NCBI GenBank assembly: GCA_037126765.1
Contig: JBBCBC010000002.1
Span: 44,458,889-44,522,888 of the forward strand
Direction of reading: 5' to 3'
From: Stenogyne calaminthoides
Taxonomy: Eukaryota > Streptophyta > Magnoliopsida > Lamiales > Lamiaceae
Length of the DNA stretch: 64,000 nucleotides
Position 1 is the stretch's first letter. The number at the start of each line of letters is the position of its first letter. The notes beneath the pieces were generated by a model. That model was not told the DNA's origin. It saw only the letters and a list, made by a program, of their open reading frames with translations, and ran no database searches. A program made the translations under genes and the position numbers. Shown one piece after another: positions 23,117-36,126 of this stretch.

Positions 23117-23182
23117 CTCCCGAGTCACAAGGCCCAAGTGGAGTGGGTACTGGGCTTTTCTTGGGCTTTCTTTTATTTTTTA

Positions 23183-23925
23183 GGATCCGGTTATCCGCAC
23201 CCCCCAACATTAGTAGATACACCAAATTTATATTTTAGTAATTTTAATATAGTTGTAAAAATACTACATTACCCTTCTAATTTTAAATTAAACTATATTT
23301 ACATTGCAAAAGCTGAAAGTTAAAGAAATTAAATTCTTTACCAAATCTGAACGAAGATCTGATCATTTTCGACCAAAAATCATGAAGGAATAGCCTAAAC
23401 ATTACCAAATCAACACAAAACTAAAAAATTATAGATCAAAAGTCTCAAACACCATATCTGAAATTTAAAAATAAACAAATATGAAAATTAATAAACCAGA
23501 TTTACATTACAACTAAAAATCTGAGTAAACATGAAAATTTAACTAAAACCTGTACCTTTTTTTGGAGTAATCTCATAAGAAAACAAAAGAAGCGAAAATG
23601 AGAGAAACTTGGAATGTACTTTGAGAAGAAATTGCTTGATTGGACTGTGGGTGGCAGCGTGGACAGCAGGCTTCAAGGGCGACAGGTAGCATCCTGGGAC
23701 GGGTGGCGAGGGCGGCGGGTGGCTGCGCGATGAGTGACTGGAGCGGCGCCGGCTTTGGTGCAGGGGTAAAAGTGAAAGGAAGAAGAAGATTTTTGGGGTT
23801 TCTTGAGAGGGGTAAAATTGATAGTTTCGGGGATGTGAATTAATCCGTGTACTGAATGATAAGTGGGTGGGTGAAGTAATAGATAGGTGTATCTATTAAT
23901 ATTGTGGGTGCAAATAACGTAACCC
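23183..23925. mobile_element. non-autonomous Mutator-like element (Pack-MULE candidate)
   Basis: Perfect 9-bp duplications TATTTTTTA flank it (23174-23182 and 23926-23934). The ends are inverted copies: GGATCCGGTTATCCGCACCC on the left and GGGTTACGTTATTTGCACCC read inward from the right, continuing over AGTAGATACACC versus AATAGATACACC. The interior is AT-rich except for a GC-rich block at about 23640-23790. On the minus strand that block looks like a plant 5' leader and first exon, which may be captured host sequence. No transposase is present. Confidence 0.85.
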
Positions 23926-23934
23926 TATTTTTTA

Positions 23935-24605
23935 TCTTTAGCCCTTCTATCTTTTGATGACCAAATGCTATTTTAGAATGGGGAGTGAATGCTTTATTCA
24001 GTTATTATTATGGCATGTTAGTATGTTTTCGTTGTTTATTGAGTCATACCTTAATTTTGTCGCATCGAACTCATTCTTGATAATTGGAAGGAAATAAAAT
24101 TTTAAAAGATCGATATAACAGATAAAATATCCAAAGAATTAGCAAAACGAAATGAGCTTATTATGTTAGAATTGAAGTTTTAAATTAGTTTAAAGAGATA
24201 CTACTACAAGCCTGCAACTTCCTAAACAACAAATCGAGTTCATGAGAAAACACAGTTACACAAATACCCTCAGCACTTTAAATTACAACGAGCTTTGGAG
24301 GATTAAAATCTGAGATCTTGTTTAAATTGAAAGATGCATGTGTCATCATGCTATCCCAGTTTGTCGTTATGGACTTTGGGATTCTTTTTAAATTCAGGTA
24401 TTATACATCAATCGAAAAAAATATATAAAATCAAAGAACAAACATGTGAAACCTATCATCAAACTCTGAAATAGCGGTAGACAAGCTAATTCATGAGAAC
24501 AAGTGTCATCAAATATCTCAGTGCTGAATATTGATAAACCAAATGTAATGCGTGTGATCACAGGATTACCCTGTATGAAGATGCAAATAACTCGGAGATT
24601 ATGGC
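23935..24605. other. intergenic, downstream of the receptor kinase
   Basis: AT-rich. It probably contains the 3' UTR of the minus-strand kinase gene. No other feature is seen. Confidence 0.4.
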
Positions 24606-27605
24606 CTATCGCGGATATAATTCGGAGAGTGAAACATCATTTTTGGAACATTGAGCAGACCCATTATCCGACTTATGTTTGCTCAACTTCACATGTCTTG
24701 AATCAGAATGAGAAGTACTAGGTATGAAGTATCCAGGTTGTGAAGGCACTGGCAATGTTATAGATAGACTACTGAGCATGAGAACGACGGATGCCATTGT
24801 TGGTCTCTTAACCACATTTTCTTGAACACACAACAAGGCAATATGAATGCACCGCGACATATCACGAAAAGAACCCGAAGTCGACATCAACACGGGGTCG
24901 ATCATCTTCTTTGTTTTTCCGTTACGCCAGCTCTTCCACGCCTGTCAGAGTTCAAACTGGTGAGTCGTATTCAGATAAAATGTGTAACTAAAGACATCAG
25001 TTTATTTGTTCGTGTTGCTATGGAACTTACGAAGCTTATCATGTATTCCATATGCTCTTCATTCTGAAATGAGTAATTGTTTTGTCCACTAACAATCTCG
25101 AGTACAAGAACACCAAAGCTAAACACGTCTAATTTAACCGAGAATTCGCCATGTCTAGCATATTCCGGAGGCATATATCCACTGCAATAATTGTTTGTAA
25201 GAGATTAATTTTTGCGTGACAATTTGAATTAAATCGTGACCTAATTAAATATAAGTAGACAAAAACTTGGGTGGGTGGTAAATTCAACAACTTTGACCCA
25301 ACTTTATGAAAAGTGTTAGTTTATATAAAATAAGAGTACTAGTTTTGTATGATGAAAGGTATTATTTTTCAAACAAACTAATACTTGCATCATATGAACT
25401 AATATTTTCCATTATATAAACTATTACTTTCTCGTCGGTTTTTTGTACGAAACTGTTTCAGTGAAAAAGAAAGCAACTGACACTCATGTAGATATATGAT
25501 AAAGAACTTACTAGGTTCCAACAATTCTTCTTGTGTTGCCTTTACTCTCGTCCTGCATAAACAACCTTGCCATACCAAAATCGGCAATTTTAGGATTCAT
25601 CGCTCCATCTAATAGTATGTTGCTCGCCTTGAGATCACGATGAATAATACGATGACTAGAGTCCTCATGTAGATAAAGAAGTCCCCTCGCAATACCCTTT
25701 ATGATCTTGTAACGCGCATCCCAATCGATAAGCAATCGCCTTATCGGGTCTACTCGTCCAAAACGTACATGTCAATTAGTAGTAAAGATAAAATTAAATG
25801 AAGTTTAAATATAGAGAAGATCAAATCAAAATGGAGTACCAAATATATAGGCATCTAAGCTTGAGTTTTGAATGAGTTCATATATAAGGAGTCTCTCAGT
25901 TCCTTGTATTGAGAATCCCAAAAGCCTAACCAAATTTCTGTGTTGCAGCTTAGCCATTAACATGACTTCATTCTTGAATTCCACATCTCCTTGGCCTGAA
26001 TTCCTGGACAGCCTTTTTACTGCTATTTCTTGCCCATCTTTAAGTTTTCCCTGAAATATATGAAAATTAAGAAGAAAACAATAAACCAAAAATTGACTAA
26101 TATATATGATGGACTAATTTTCAAATTTCAATTACCTTATAAACAGAACCAAATCCTCCTTCACCCAGCTTGTTGGTATCAGAAAAACCATTAGTGGCAG
26201 CTTTGATTACAATAAAATCATATATCAGGGACTCCGAAGGGCTTTTCTCGTCATCATCTAAGTCATTAAATATACAACAATTTTAGTTGTTTCCTGCTTA
26301 AGTAAAAAAAAAGGTGAATTTTAAATGGAAAAAAACAAAAATAGAAAACCTTGGCTCTGAATATTTATTTGCTTCGACTTGTTAAATCTCTTTCTCAAGC
26401 AGTAGCAGCCAACACAAGCAACTAGTAGTAGAGACACAATAACTGAAACAAGAACGATTATCGCAGTTTGAGTCTTACGACCATTTCTATTCACTGCAAA
26501 ATTCAAAGGAAAAGAAAATTGTGAACTATCATTATCTCAATATTTATTCAAATAATTTATCAAATTAATAAGCGCTAGTAGTTTGCACTAGATTAAGTAT
26601 ATAAACTCTCTTTTTCAAGTATCATAGTACATGAAGTGTTACTGTTTAGCCTATAAAGTATCAATGTTTATCAATTACTAGAATAACTTACAATCACTTT
26701 GTTTATCATTGATTAATTTGTCTTCAAGCGATTAGTTTGTTAATTTGAAAATTGCGCCAACCATTCCTTTGTTTATCAAATGAAGTTCGATTTCGTTGGT
26801 AAAATTTACCTGGCGTCAAACGTGTGGGTGGGATCGGGGCGGGCCGAACCTCAGGCACTGAGACCATCGCTCGGACTTCTTCAATCCTCGTCATATTATA
26901 AAACGGCTGAAAGTCGTATTTGAGAGTGCAGCTCTTCATATATACAAACGCACTGGGAGGATTCTGGCAACAAATGTATTTTTCAGCTGCGCTCAAGCAA
27001 TACGCACAATCGCTCGAAGATAGATCCGGCATACATTGCAGCAGCGCGAAAATCGTCTGATAATCCGGCGCTATACGACTCCCTGCCCCAATTTTGACTC
27101 CCGAGACACCAATCGCCGCCTGTGAACGCAGATCCGCCAGCAATGACCTCAGATCTAGGTTATATTGGGCCGGATTCGACACACTAGCGTTATATGTCGA
27201 GTAAATCACGTAACCGTTGGACCGGATTCCGAACATTGACTCGTCCGAGTACCGCAGCGTGCAGATGTAGTTGAAAAGGACTCCCTGCCTCCGGGTCGGG
27301 CATAGCCCGAGAAGCTCGGTGGTAGAATTTTGGACGCAACTTCGACAGACGTCGAGCTGGTAGTCGGTTCGGCAGAGAGCGGCGGCGTAGGCGCGGCCGC
27401 CGGGGATTTGCCCTAGGGAGGCGTTGTAAAAACCGGTGTTGTCGATTTTTGAGGAGAGGGATGAAAGGAGGGTGTTGAGGTTAGTGGCGTATGCGGTGTT
27501 GGCGGTGTAATTGCTGCCGAAGCAGCCATAATTGGCTGAAAGTACAAATGGAGAGAAGATTGTGATGATTAGAAAAGTCAAGAGAAGCCATGGTTGGGCG
27601 CTCAT
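24606..27605 (-). CDS. cysteine-rich receptor-like kinase (DUF26 RLK), 7 exons
   Basis: A plasma-membrane receptor kinase of the CRK family, which acts in stress and immune signalling. Exons: 27605-26810, 26493-26350, 26257-26136, 26050-25840, 25749-25512, 25181-25031, 24941-24606. Phases agree and give 665 residues, the family norm. A signal peptide (about residues 1-23, WLLLTFLIITIFSPFVLS) precedes two Gnk2 domains with C-x8-C-x2-C motifs (CRTDYQLDVCRSC and CMPDLSSSDCAYC). Exon 2 encodes the membrane span (IIVLVSVIVSLLLVACVGC). The kinase has GEGGFGSVYKG, catalytic Lys in IAVKRL, HRDLKASNILLD, DFGMARLF and MPPEYARHG, and ends SLSELYPR. All catalytic residues are present. Which CRK it corresponds to cannot be told without a tree. 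Confidence 0.93.
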
Positions 27606-29697
27606 CGTCGTCTCAATCTTCTCAACTTTGATACTCTAGCTGTCCTTAAATTTAATTTTGTGCAAGTTAGAGAAATTGAAAGGAGTTAGGGTTGACGTCA
27701 ACGGAAAAGGTAGGCCAAAATATTTTGTCTAATTTTCCCGGGCGAGTACAAGGGAAGGCCATATTATCAACTCTTCCTTTAATCAGTTAGGTTCTCTATT
27801 GCAATTTTCATATATCATAACATCTCAAATTTGTGTCTCACTAATTATACACTTTTCAATATTTTCCCGCCAATTTTGTGATGACTCGAGGGACGAATTA
27901 TGTACAATTACCTTATTCTACACACTACAACTCTGGAAATTTGCATTTTTTGTCGAATAATCTATTATTTAGTCACGAATTTTAATTTGTTCTTTATTTA
28001 TACTTTTTGAATTATATATGTTTTCTATTGTTTTAAATTTTTGTGTCCCTTACTCGCAGCAACGATGTTTGATCAGGTGATTCCAAAACGATTGACATCT
28101 CTTTTTCAGTCGGATTTCATTCAATGTCGGATGTTGTTTGATTTCATGAAAGTAAAATGAGCACACATTTATGTAATGGGTAGGAAATGGCTTATTTGTA
28201 TTTGTTGGGTAAAGATGATAAAAATTCGTATGAGACGACTTATATTCTAAAACAAATCAACATTCGCTCCTCTCAAAATGTTAAAGCGTCATGCTTAAAT
28301 TATACACCGTCTCACCATTAGAATGTCTAATAGTATTTTTGGGTATTGCTGAGATACAATAAAAAACGTGTAAATATATGGTACTTTTCTTTTATCTTTG
28401 AAAAGAAGATAAAATGATAATAAATGCATATTTCTATTTCATCAATTATGTAATTTTATTTTATTTTGGGATTTTAAATTTGGATAAAAAAAAGGTGTAG
28501 GCTGTGAAATTTGATTGCATGACCTCCAAATTCTAAATAAAATTAAAAAATGAAACTACTTTTTCTTATTTTTAAAACCAAAAAATACGTTTAGTTGAAT
28601 AATTATTTTTTTCGGAAGCACGTTTAGTTGAATAAATAAAACCATAAATCGTATTCGTAGCTTATGCAATCTTTGTTATTTTTGTAATTTCATAATTGAC
28701 TTGAATGTTCACATTTGCTTTCCTCATGCCTTGACAACGTTGTATCAAAGTAGATTGCGCGTTCAGTTCACTAACATGCATCGGTAAGAAAACTAGTTTG
28801 GGTTTGAATTTATTTTGCAAAATTTAATTTTAGTCTGATAGAAATCTAATATGTAATTTAATACTTAATATTGAGACACACTTACATGAAATAAAACATA
28901 ATTTAGACAATGACATGCTAATTTGTAAATTGTAAATAGTTTTATGTATGAGACCATCTCATACGATTTTTTATCATTATCGGAATACTGTATTTGTAAA
29001 TAAGTTGTGAGCTTGGGATTTCAAAATTTAATACTATAATTAAAAGAAATTTTAAGAAGTTGTTCTATATATTTTAAGTAACGAACATTTTAAGCGATTT
29101 ATCTAAGAGTAGATCTAGTGTGAAAATTTTCATGTATAAAAATTATAAAATTGTCCTAAATCATGACTTATTCGGGCCGTGTGAATCATCTACACTTTAA
29201 ACACTAAATAATGAACCCTAAATCATGACCTATTCGGGCCTGGTGAACCATGAACCACTCGGGCCTAATGAATCATGAACCACTCGACATTGTCTTACCT
29301 TTACCATATACAAAATTTATTTATAAATAAAAGTTTTTTCATGTATGCAAATTTTCCTACTAAACTTTGTCTTTATCTAAAGAGTAAATAAGATGATGGC
29401 TGGCCTTTTATTTTCATGACTTGGATCTTCTAAGGTTCACACTAATTTACTTTCTTGGTTTGAAATTAATGAATTCTGACTAATTCAATTTTTTAGATTG
29501 AAATCAATGACTTTTGAATTTTGATAAGCATGGGTGGTCCATGAATTAAATTTTCGAATATCACAAAATTATTTTTAAAATAATATAGACTATTCGCAAA
29601 GGGATGGTACTACAAAATTGTGCAAAAATATCACGAGAATTCTCTTGAGTCTTTTTCACACCATTTGACTTTGTTTTGATTGAAATTTTATGAATTT
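27606..29697. other. intergenic, AT-rich, 2.1 kb
   Basis: Kinase promoter region followed by AT-rich DNA. It holds a MITE relic at 28222-28316 and short repeats of ATGAACCACTCGGGCCTA type around 29150-29290. No gene is supported. Confidence 0.4.
28222..28316. mobile_element. small MITE relic (TATGAGACG family)
   Basis: It starts GTATGAGACGAC and ends ACACCGTCTCACC. The inner segment CTCTCAAAATGTTAAAGCGTC matches the complement of the MITE at 34540-34663 over most of its length. Confidence 0.5.
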
Positions 29698-29702
29698 CGA
29701 CT

Positions 29703-31410
29703 TGTTGGGATATTTTAATTTTGATGAATTATGCCAAAACATTATCAACTTGTGTTATTGAAGCTGATTTACAGATAACAAGTTGAGGGGGAACGAGAGA
29801 ACAGATTGAGGGGGAACTCACGGAATCGAGCGAGATCGATCAAGATCGAGACGAGGTCGAGATTTAGACCGATCGAGATCATATGAGTAAGATGAGTTCG
29901 GAGTTAACCGATGAGCCGAGCAAATCAAGAGAAGAAAAGCTAAGTCACCGATCGTAAGATCGATGACCGTAACAATGCGACGGGGACGATGATCGTAAGA
30001 ATGCATCACCGATCCGGTGATCGAAGAATGCATAAGCCGATCGTAAAGAAACCCACCGTAAGATCAAGAGAAGGTTGCAGATCGTAAGAGGAAAGTGATG
30101 AGACCGACGAGATCGACGTGATCGAGATCGATATGAAGATGAGCAGATGATCAAGATCGACGCGATTGAGATCGATATGCTAACCTAATATGCTAACCTC
30201 GATGTACTAATCGATGCGTATAAACCGATATGTCGACTGATGCTATATTGATCTCGATCATGTGAGCCGATCGATCAAAGAGAAGAAATCGATATCGTAA
30301 CCGTAAACTGCGATACCGCATCGTAAAGAAGTCATCGTAAGAGAAGTCATCCGAAGTCATATTCACCGAGAATCGTAACGCCGATGATCGGCTAGCTCGA
30401 AAATCTTAGTGACTGAGGGTCGATTGTTCGAAGACGGAGAACCGAACTCGGTCACTTTGAGTGTCGATAGATGATCGACGACAAGGTCCGCCAAGAGAAG
30501 TCACCAAGGCTCGATAGAAATCAAGGCTCGATGGAATCAAGACACTGAGACTCAGAGAATCCTGAATGATTCCAAGGCGAGGAATCTGAGGAATATAGCC
30601 GTTAGAATCAGCTGACGTGGACCAATGAGAGGAAGACAACCAGCCTGGAAAAAGCTGCAAGAAGCTACAGAATAGTATGGATTTGAATGTGACTCCATCC
30701 AACGGTAACATTCAAATCCACACTATAAATACAAGTTCTTCCCTCATTATCAAGCGTGGAGAATGTGGAGAAGATGCAAAAGATGCTACAGAGCCAAGAG
30801 TCTTATATTCAAGCATTCCCACCATAGAACACAGAGCAAGAAATACACGCATATATTCAAACGTGTTCTACCCTAGATCTAAGCACAAATGTTACATCCT
30901 AAGCTTAGAGAGATTTTCTCAACCTTAGCTTTGAGGCTAAACAAATGTAAGGGAAAATCTCACCCTAGTTGGAAACCAACCAATCTTATACCCAAACCAG
31001 TTGGTCGGTTAAGCTTGTAGGTGAGTGTGAACTCGGTAAACATCTAGCAATCCCGAAAGGGAGGGTAGGCAATCCCGAGAGGGTGATAAGTCCCGTTTGA
31101 GTGTGAACTCGATAAACATCTGTTGGGTGTTGGACTAACACGTTAAACTAAGTCCAGTTGGTTAAGTAGGTGCCCCTGATGATAGGGAAGAGTGGATGTA
31201 GGAGTTGGACTCCGAACCACTATAAATTGCTGTGTTGTTTACTGCTTTATGTTCTTACTTACCATATGCATTCGATTATAAGCAAAATACACACATCGTT
31301 CTTAAAAGCAAAAAATATGGAATCACTCTGCCCTCACCCCTGTTTTATATGCATTGAACAAAATGTTTGCTTCCGCACGCGCAAAATGGGTTTCAAAATC
31401 GGGACCTACA
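29703..31410. mobile_element. solo LTR of a retrotransposon, 1.7 kb
   Basis: It begins TGTTGGGATATTTT and ends GGGACCTACA, with perfect CGACT copies outside (29698-29702 and 31411-31415). This is the TG...CA plus 5-bp duplication signature, with no internal coding region. A TATA-like CACTATAAATACAAG stands near 30720. About 29800-30420 is packed with GATCG, CGATAT and CGTAAG words, and is CpG-rich for this region. It is probably the relic of unequal recombination between two LTRs; the TGTTGGG end suggests Copia. Confidence 0.85.
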
Positions 31411-31660
31411 CGACTAAACCAATTTCTTGAATTTTGATAACCGCCGGGTGGGCCATGATTTAAGATATTGAATAACAGGCCCATTCTATACGAGAATAAC
31501 AAGCCCATTTTAGACGCATTCTTTCTGTAGGAGACAAACAATGCCCAAAGGATAAAGTATTTTTATTTTGAACTTTTACCAGCAAAAAATAGTAAATTCA
31601 AATTATTTTATGTTTTACATTCAAATTGACCAATACTGTGTTTTTGTACTAAATTTGTGT

Positions 31661-32418
31661 GACCCTTTCTTCATTTCTCTCATGCACCCAACCCATGTTG
31701 CTGCTAAATACGGTTTGGTAATTATTTAATTTACAACATTAATTATATGACTTTTATATAGGGTTAATTGCATGAAATCCTCTAATTAATGATTTGGAGT
31801 TGTTGCACTAAATTCTCTTGTGCGGCTTGGATATAAAATCCTATTTTGGAAATGTTAGCACTAGATTCTCCTATGGTTTGGACGCATTAATTTCTTTTTT
31901 TTTTTTTCCAAAAATGAGTTTACATTTTTATCTAATTTCTCTATTTTATGTTTATCTTATTTTTTCTGATTTATGACAAACTTCCCGAACTTGTTCATAG
32001 GATGAATCATGAAACTATATCCATACTAATAACAATCATTCACCTGTACAATAAAGTGATGCTATAAGGTTCATATACTATGAATAAGTTTCAATTTTGA
32101 TTCATCTTTTGTACATATGTGGCCTAGCTAACATCTCTTACATTTAATGCCCATGTTGTTTTACACGTGAAGGATATTCCATTGTCTTTTGCGAAGGGAA
32201 ACCTGCCTAATGGAAGCAGTACCGTGAATCTTCGGATTAAGAATGTCAAGAAAAAAGTGTGGCCCGCCACACTCTGTTGTAACTGTTGTACTAAACGCGC
32301 AAAGTTATCATACGGGTGGAAGAATTTTGTGAAAGATAATGGCCTCAAGGGAGGCGATGCTTGCATCTTTGAAGTGGGTAACGATTTTCACTGGAATGTT
32401 GTCATTTTCAAAAGCTGA
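31661..32418 (+). pseudogene. truncated duplicate of the B3-domain gene
   Basis: Two exon pieces correspond to exons 3 (end) and 4 of the B3 gene at 52208-53516. One is 31661-31717 (DPFFISLMHPTHVAAKYGL, then GT). The other is 32173-32418 (DIPLSFAKGNLPNGSS to DACIFEVGNDFHWNVVIFKS, stop). The second B3 domain has no stop, but the first domain and start codon are absent. The sequence just upstream (31553-31655) matches 50265-50365, so the copy looks like a deletion derivative of that locus. Confidence 0.8.
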
Positions 32419-32572
32419 TTTGGGATAATATATATTTATATATTTTGCTTGGGTATTTAGTACTATGTTACATTGCTTGTAAGCAAATATCTTTAATTTT
32501 GGAGTAGCCTGTTATTCTGACCTGAGTTATTTTGTGCTGACATTGGAAAAGTACTACTATGTTTTAGAGAAG

Positions 32573-33532
32573 AGTGTCACTAAACACACCCCGAAATCCT
32601 CTAAACACACTTCATAATTTTTAAAACAAAAATAGATATATATAGAATGACTAAGTTACCCTATATAAATATTGGGTATTATTTGTCTTTTAAGTTTTAT
32701 TTATTTTAATTTTAGTCCTCTAAGTTTTTTGTCACTTTGATTGGTCCTTTATTTTTTGTCCATCTAATTTTTAAAAATTTATATATGAAAAACTAACTGA
32801 AATTTTCGAAAAAATTAAAGTAAAATATAAAATTAATAAAATTAAAATAATCAAATAAGCAAAAATCTAAAAAAAAAATTAAATTTAAATTTAAAAATAT
32901 TATAAAAATCAACGAAATCTTAAAAAATAAGTAAGTTAAGAAAATATTAAAAATAATTAAAACTAAATAAAATATTAAAAATAAAATAAATCTCCAAAAT
33001 TAATTTAATTAAAAAATTTCAGATTTTATTTAGGTTTACTGATTTTTTTAATTTAATTATTTTTTAGATATAGATGTTTTTTTAAAAAATATTTTACAGA
33101 TTTTATTTAATTTTTTTCAGTTTGTTTAATTTAATTTTTTTTTAATTTAGTTGATTTTTTTTAATATTTTTATTTTGTATTTAGCTTTTTTTATGATTTT
33201 GGAGATTTTTTTTAATTAATTTTTTAAATTTATTTATGTTTCAAAAAAATTAGTTGATTTTTTTATAATATATTTCTGAATTTATATAAAATTCTAAGAA
33301 TTTTTTTATAAAAAATTAATGAATACGAAAGAATCAAATGATTTTTTTAGGAGAAATATTCATGAGAAAGTGAAAGCTAGGAAAGTGTTATTTTTTAATT
33401 TTGATAGAGAAATGATATAATAGAAAAGAAATGGGGTGTGTTTAGTAATACAATTTAATTTTTAAATTTTATTAGGGTGTGCCTAACAAATGGGGTGTGT
33501 TTAGAGGATTTTGGGGTGTGTTTAGTGGCACT
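32573..33532. mobile_element. long-TIR non-autonomous element, AT-rich core
   Basis: The ends are inverted copies: AGTGTCACTAAACACACCCC and, on the other strand, AGTGCCACTAAACACACCCC. Both continue through AATCCTCTAAACACAC. The 960-bp interior is almost pure A/T and non-coding. No clear target duplication was found; Mutator-like origin is a guess. Confidence 0.75.
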
Positions 33533-33992
33533 ATTTGGAAAAAACTTATAATTAACCAGGTTGTTTGTTAATATCCATGTCCAAATATTTGATGATAACT
33601 TATGCGGACAATCAAAGTTGCACAAGAATTTATTGAAAATAAGCAATTAATGGTTATGTAAACAGAGCATACAAATACAATCAAAGTGTATAAAGACCAT
33701 TTATCTTCTAATCGGATCAATTATGAACTTTTGGAGTTATCAGCCCAATACAGAAAATAACCATTAGTTGAAGGATAAAAGAAAGTTACTATAACATGCA
33801 TGACTCTCTTAATTTTCACCGTGCAAATCACCCTAAATTGCATATATTAAGGGTGTATTTTTAAATACTTAAAACAACTTTTAAAAACACTTATTTTCAA
33901 AACTCCTTCTCAAAACACATCCTAAATAAATAGTAATTGCTTATTAAATAAAACAAACGGCTTTCTCGCAGCCGTTCGGTTGGGGTTTTTCG

Positions 33993-34304
33993 ATAAAGAC
34001 CGAGTTGGCGGCAGGTCCTCTTGCCATCATTTTTGCTTTGCAAAAGGGTTGCACAGAATTATGGATTGAATCCGACTCGGCTTTGACGGTACAGGGTTTA
34101 CTTCATGGAGCTAACGCGATACCCTGGCGTCTTCGTGCTCTTTGGACGGAAGCCACTACTTGCCGGCAACATATGTTGATTAGAGTGTCTCATATCTATT
34201 GGGAAGGAAATGCACCGGCAGATTCACTAGCTAAGTTACACGCTCATAATGTTTGGTTGGGGTTCTGTCCAACCTTCATTGAACCATTTTTATTCACTAA
34301 CTAG
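33993..34304 (+). pseudogene. RNase H-like fragment (LINE / RVT_3 type)
   Basis: The reading frame contains AIIFALQKGCTELWIESDSA, then VSHIYWEGNAPADSLAKL before a stop. These are the middle and C-terminal parts of the RNase H fold found in plant LINEs and host RVT_3 proteins (catalytic Asp in ESDS, final Asp in PADSLA). The first catalytic strand and everything upstream are missing. Confidence 0.65.
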
Positions 34305-34539
34305 TTTTTTACCACGTGCGTTGCACGTTATATGTAAATTGTTAATGAAAAAAATATATTTTTTCTTATCGCTTCAAGTAAAATATTTTGCACACTAACC
34401 AAATAATAAAAGGACTGTCACATGAATTTTCGAAAAATTTGAAAAAGAAACCATTTTAAAGGACACTGAAAAAATTGGAGCAGGATTAGGAAATTTGGAA
34501 TAAGCCATCAAACATAATGTAAAATATATGAAGCACACT

Positions 34540-34663
34540 TGTATGAGACGGTTTCACGGTGAGATGGGGTATAATTTGTGCATTGACGCCTAACATTTAG
34601 AGAGACATAGGTATAATTTGTGCTAAATTATTTCTCATCTCATGCATGAGATCGTCTCATATG
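34540..34663. mobile_element. small MITE (TATGAGACG family)
   Basis: GTATGAGACGGTTTCACGGTG on the left and the complement of CATGAGATCGTCTCATATGA on the right are inverted copies. A relic of the same element stands at 28222. Confidence 0.6.
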
Positions 34664-35129
34664 AATTTTAATAAAAATATATATATTGCTCTATCTCTAA
34701 ATTAAATAATAAATATAGTAAATACTATGGATGAGAAATAATATATTTCAACTAAATCTTGTATGAAAGTTCATACAAAATAAGTATTTTTGAAGATCAT
34801 TTTACACAGAGTATGGATAATTAGTGTAGTTGATTCATGTAGATTTTCAGTGTCTCATGAACTTCCAGAGCAACATAAATTTGTCCTCCCAACAGAACAA
34901 ATACTCAATGAACCTAATCCAATGCACATAGATAAGTGTCAGAACACATTTTAAAATAAACAGTGATATTAGCGCTATCAAATTAACAAAAAGAAAGAAG
35001 TTAGCAGATGTCATACTAAAGAGGTTCTCTTTAAAGCATCCTATAGGTAAAAAATCATATAAGCCAAAAATTATTTGGTTTTCCTTCCAACAGAAGCCAA
35101 CAAAAGATATTATGTTTCTAAGACGCAAA

Positions 35130-36109
35130 GACAGAATACTTTCGAAATAAAATGTTTCAGTACATCTTGGGATAATTTTAAACTTTTCATAGCTATCTCC
35201 TTAGTCCTTGCCTCTAGGTAAACAGCCTCTGAAAACCTCTGCCAATTGGAAGCATTCTTTTCTCCACATGAAACTACTTGTGTTGCTAAAATGTATAGTC
35301 GAAACTCTATATTTCTTACCATTGATGTCATTCGTTAAAATATGATCATTAAAATTAATATGCATTTAAAATAAATAATTTTAGAAAATCAAAACCTTTC
35401 AAATCATCTTCCTGATATTTGTAATAGTTTCTTGCCTACTTCAATTTGATCTTTGAAGAGCTCCAAATCAAAAACAAACATTAAACCAAAATAACAAACT
35501 AACTTAAAAGAAAATAACAAACTTGGATGAATTTTGAATAAGGTTGAGACCGTACCTCAATATTTTTTTCTTCAATTTCTAGCAACCAAAAGATTCTTGC
35601 CTCCCTCCGCTTTAGTTGTCGCCCATCACTGCCCTATCGACCTCCCATCACCACCGCTTCAGCTTTAGATCTGCCGCCATCGAGTCCGACGGGTGTTAGC
35701 TTTCTTAGGTGTTCGAGCGGTTTCCGACCCTGCAAATCCTTGCCTTCTTGCCTCCTCCCCTACAATTGCCGCCCATCCCGTCTCCTTCAATTGGGTTTTT
35801 TGTTCATTACTAAATGAATGTACGGCCTGCTCTTTGTGTCTTCTCAGTTCTCACGTAAAAGAGTTTGTAGGGTTTAAATTGCACAAATAAAATAATTAAA
35901 AGGGTAAACCTACATTAGATTAGTCCAGGATTCTCACCTTAGAAAGTCCATATCAAATAGTAATAACCCCCATTAAATAAAATAGTAGTATAACTAACCG
36001 AGAGGGCAGCAGCAGGATCAGACAACATTGCTATAGTGTACTTGTATTTCTTTATTACTGCAGCAGGAGTTTCTCCTGCAGTAGCTCCATGCTCTACCAA
36101 CTCGTCACA
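35130..36109 (-). pseudogene. exons of an unrecognised gene, interrupted by the Copia insertion
   Basis: The exon at 36109-35999 is exactly 37 codons, with AG before it and GTTAGT after it (CDELVEHGATAGETP, then AAVIKKYKYTIAMLSDP). Further pieces include IEEKNIE with a GTACGG donor (about 35575-35555), DLELFKDQIEVGKKLLQISG (about 35470-35408) whose acceptor reads TG not AG, and NIEFRLYILATQVVSCGEKN then EAVYLEARTKEIAMKSL (35331-35135). The chain is helical and charged. The phases do not all join, so the gene is probably dead. I do not recognise the family. Upstream exons are not visible beyond the retrotransposon. Confidence 0.45.
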
Positions 36110-36126
36110 CTACAATAATTTAGTCA

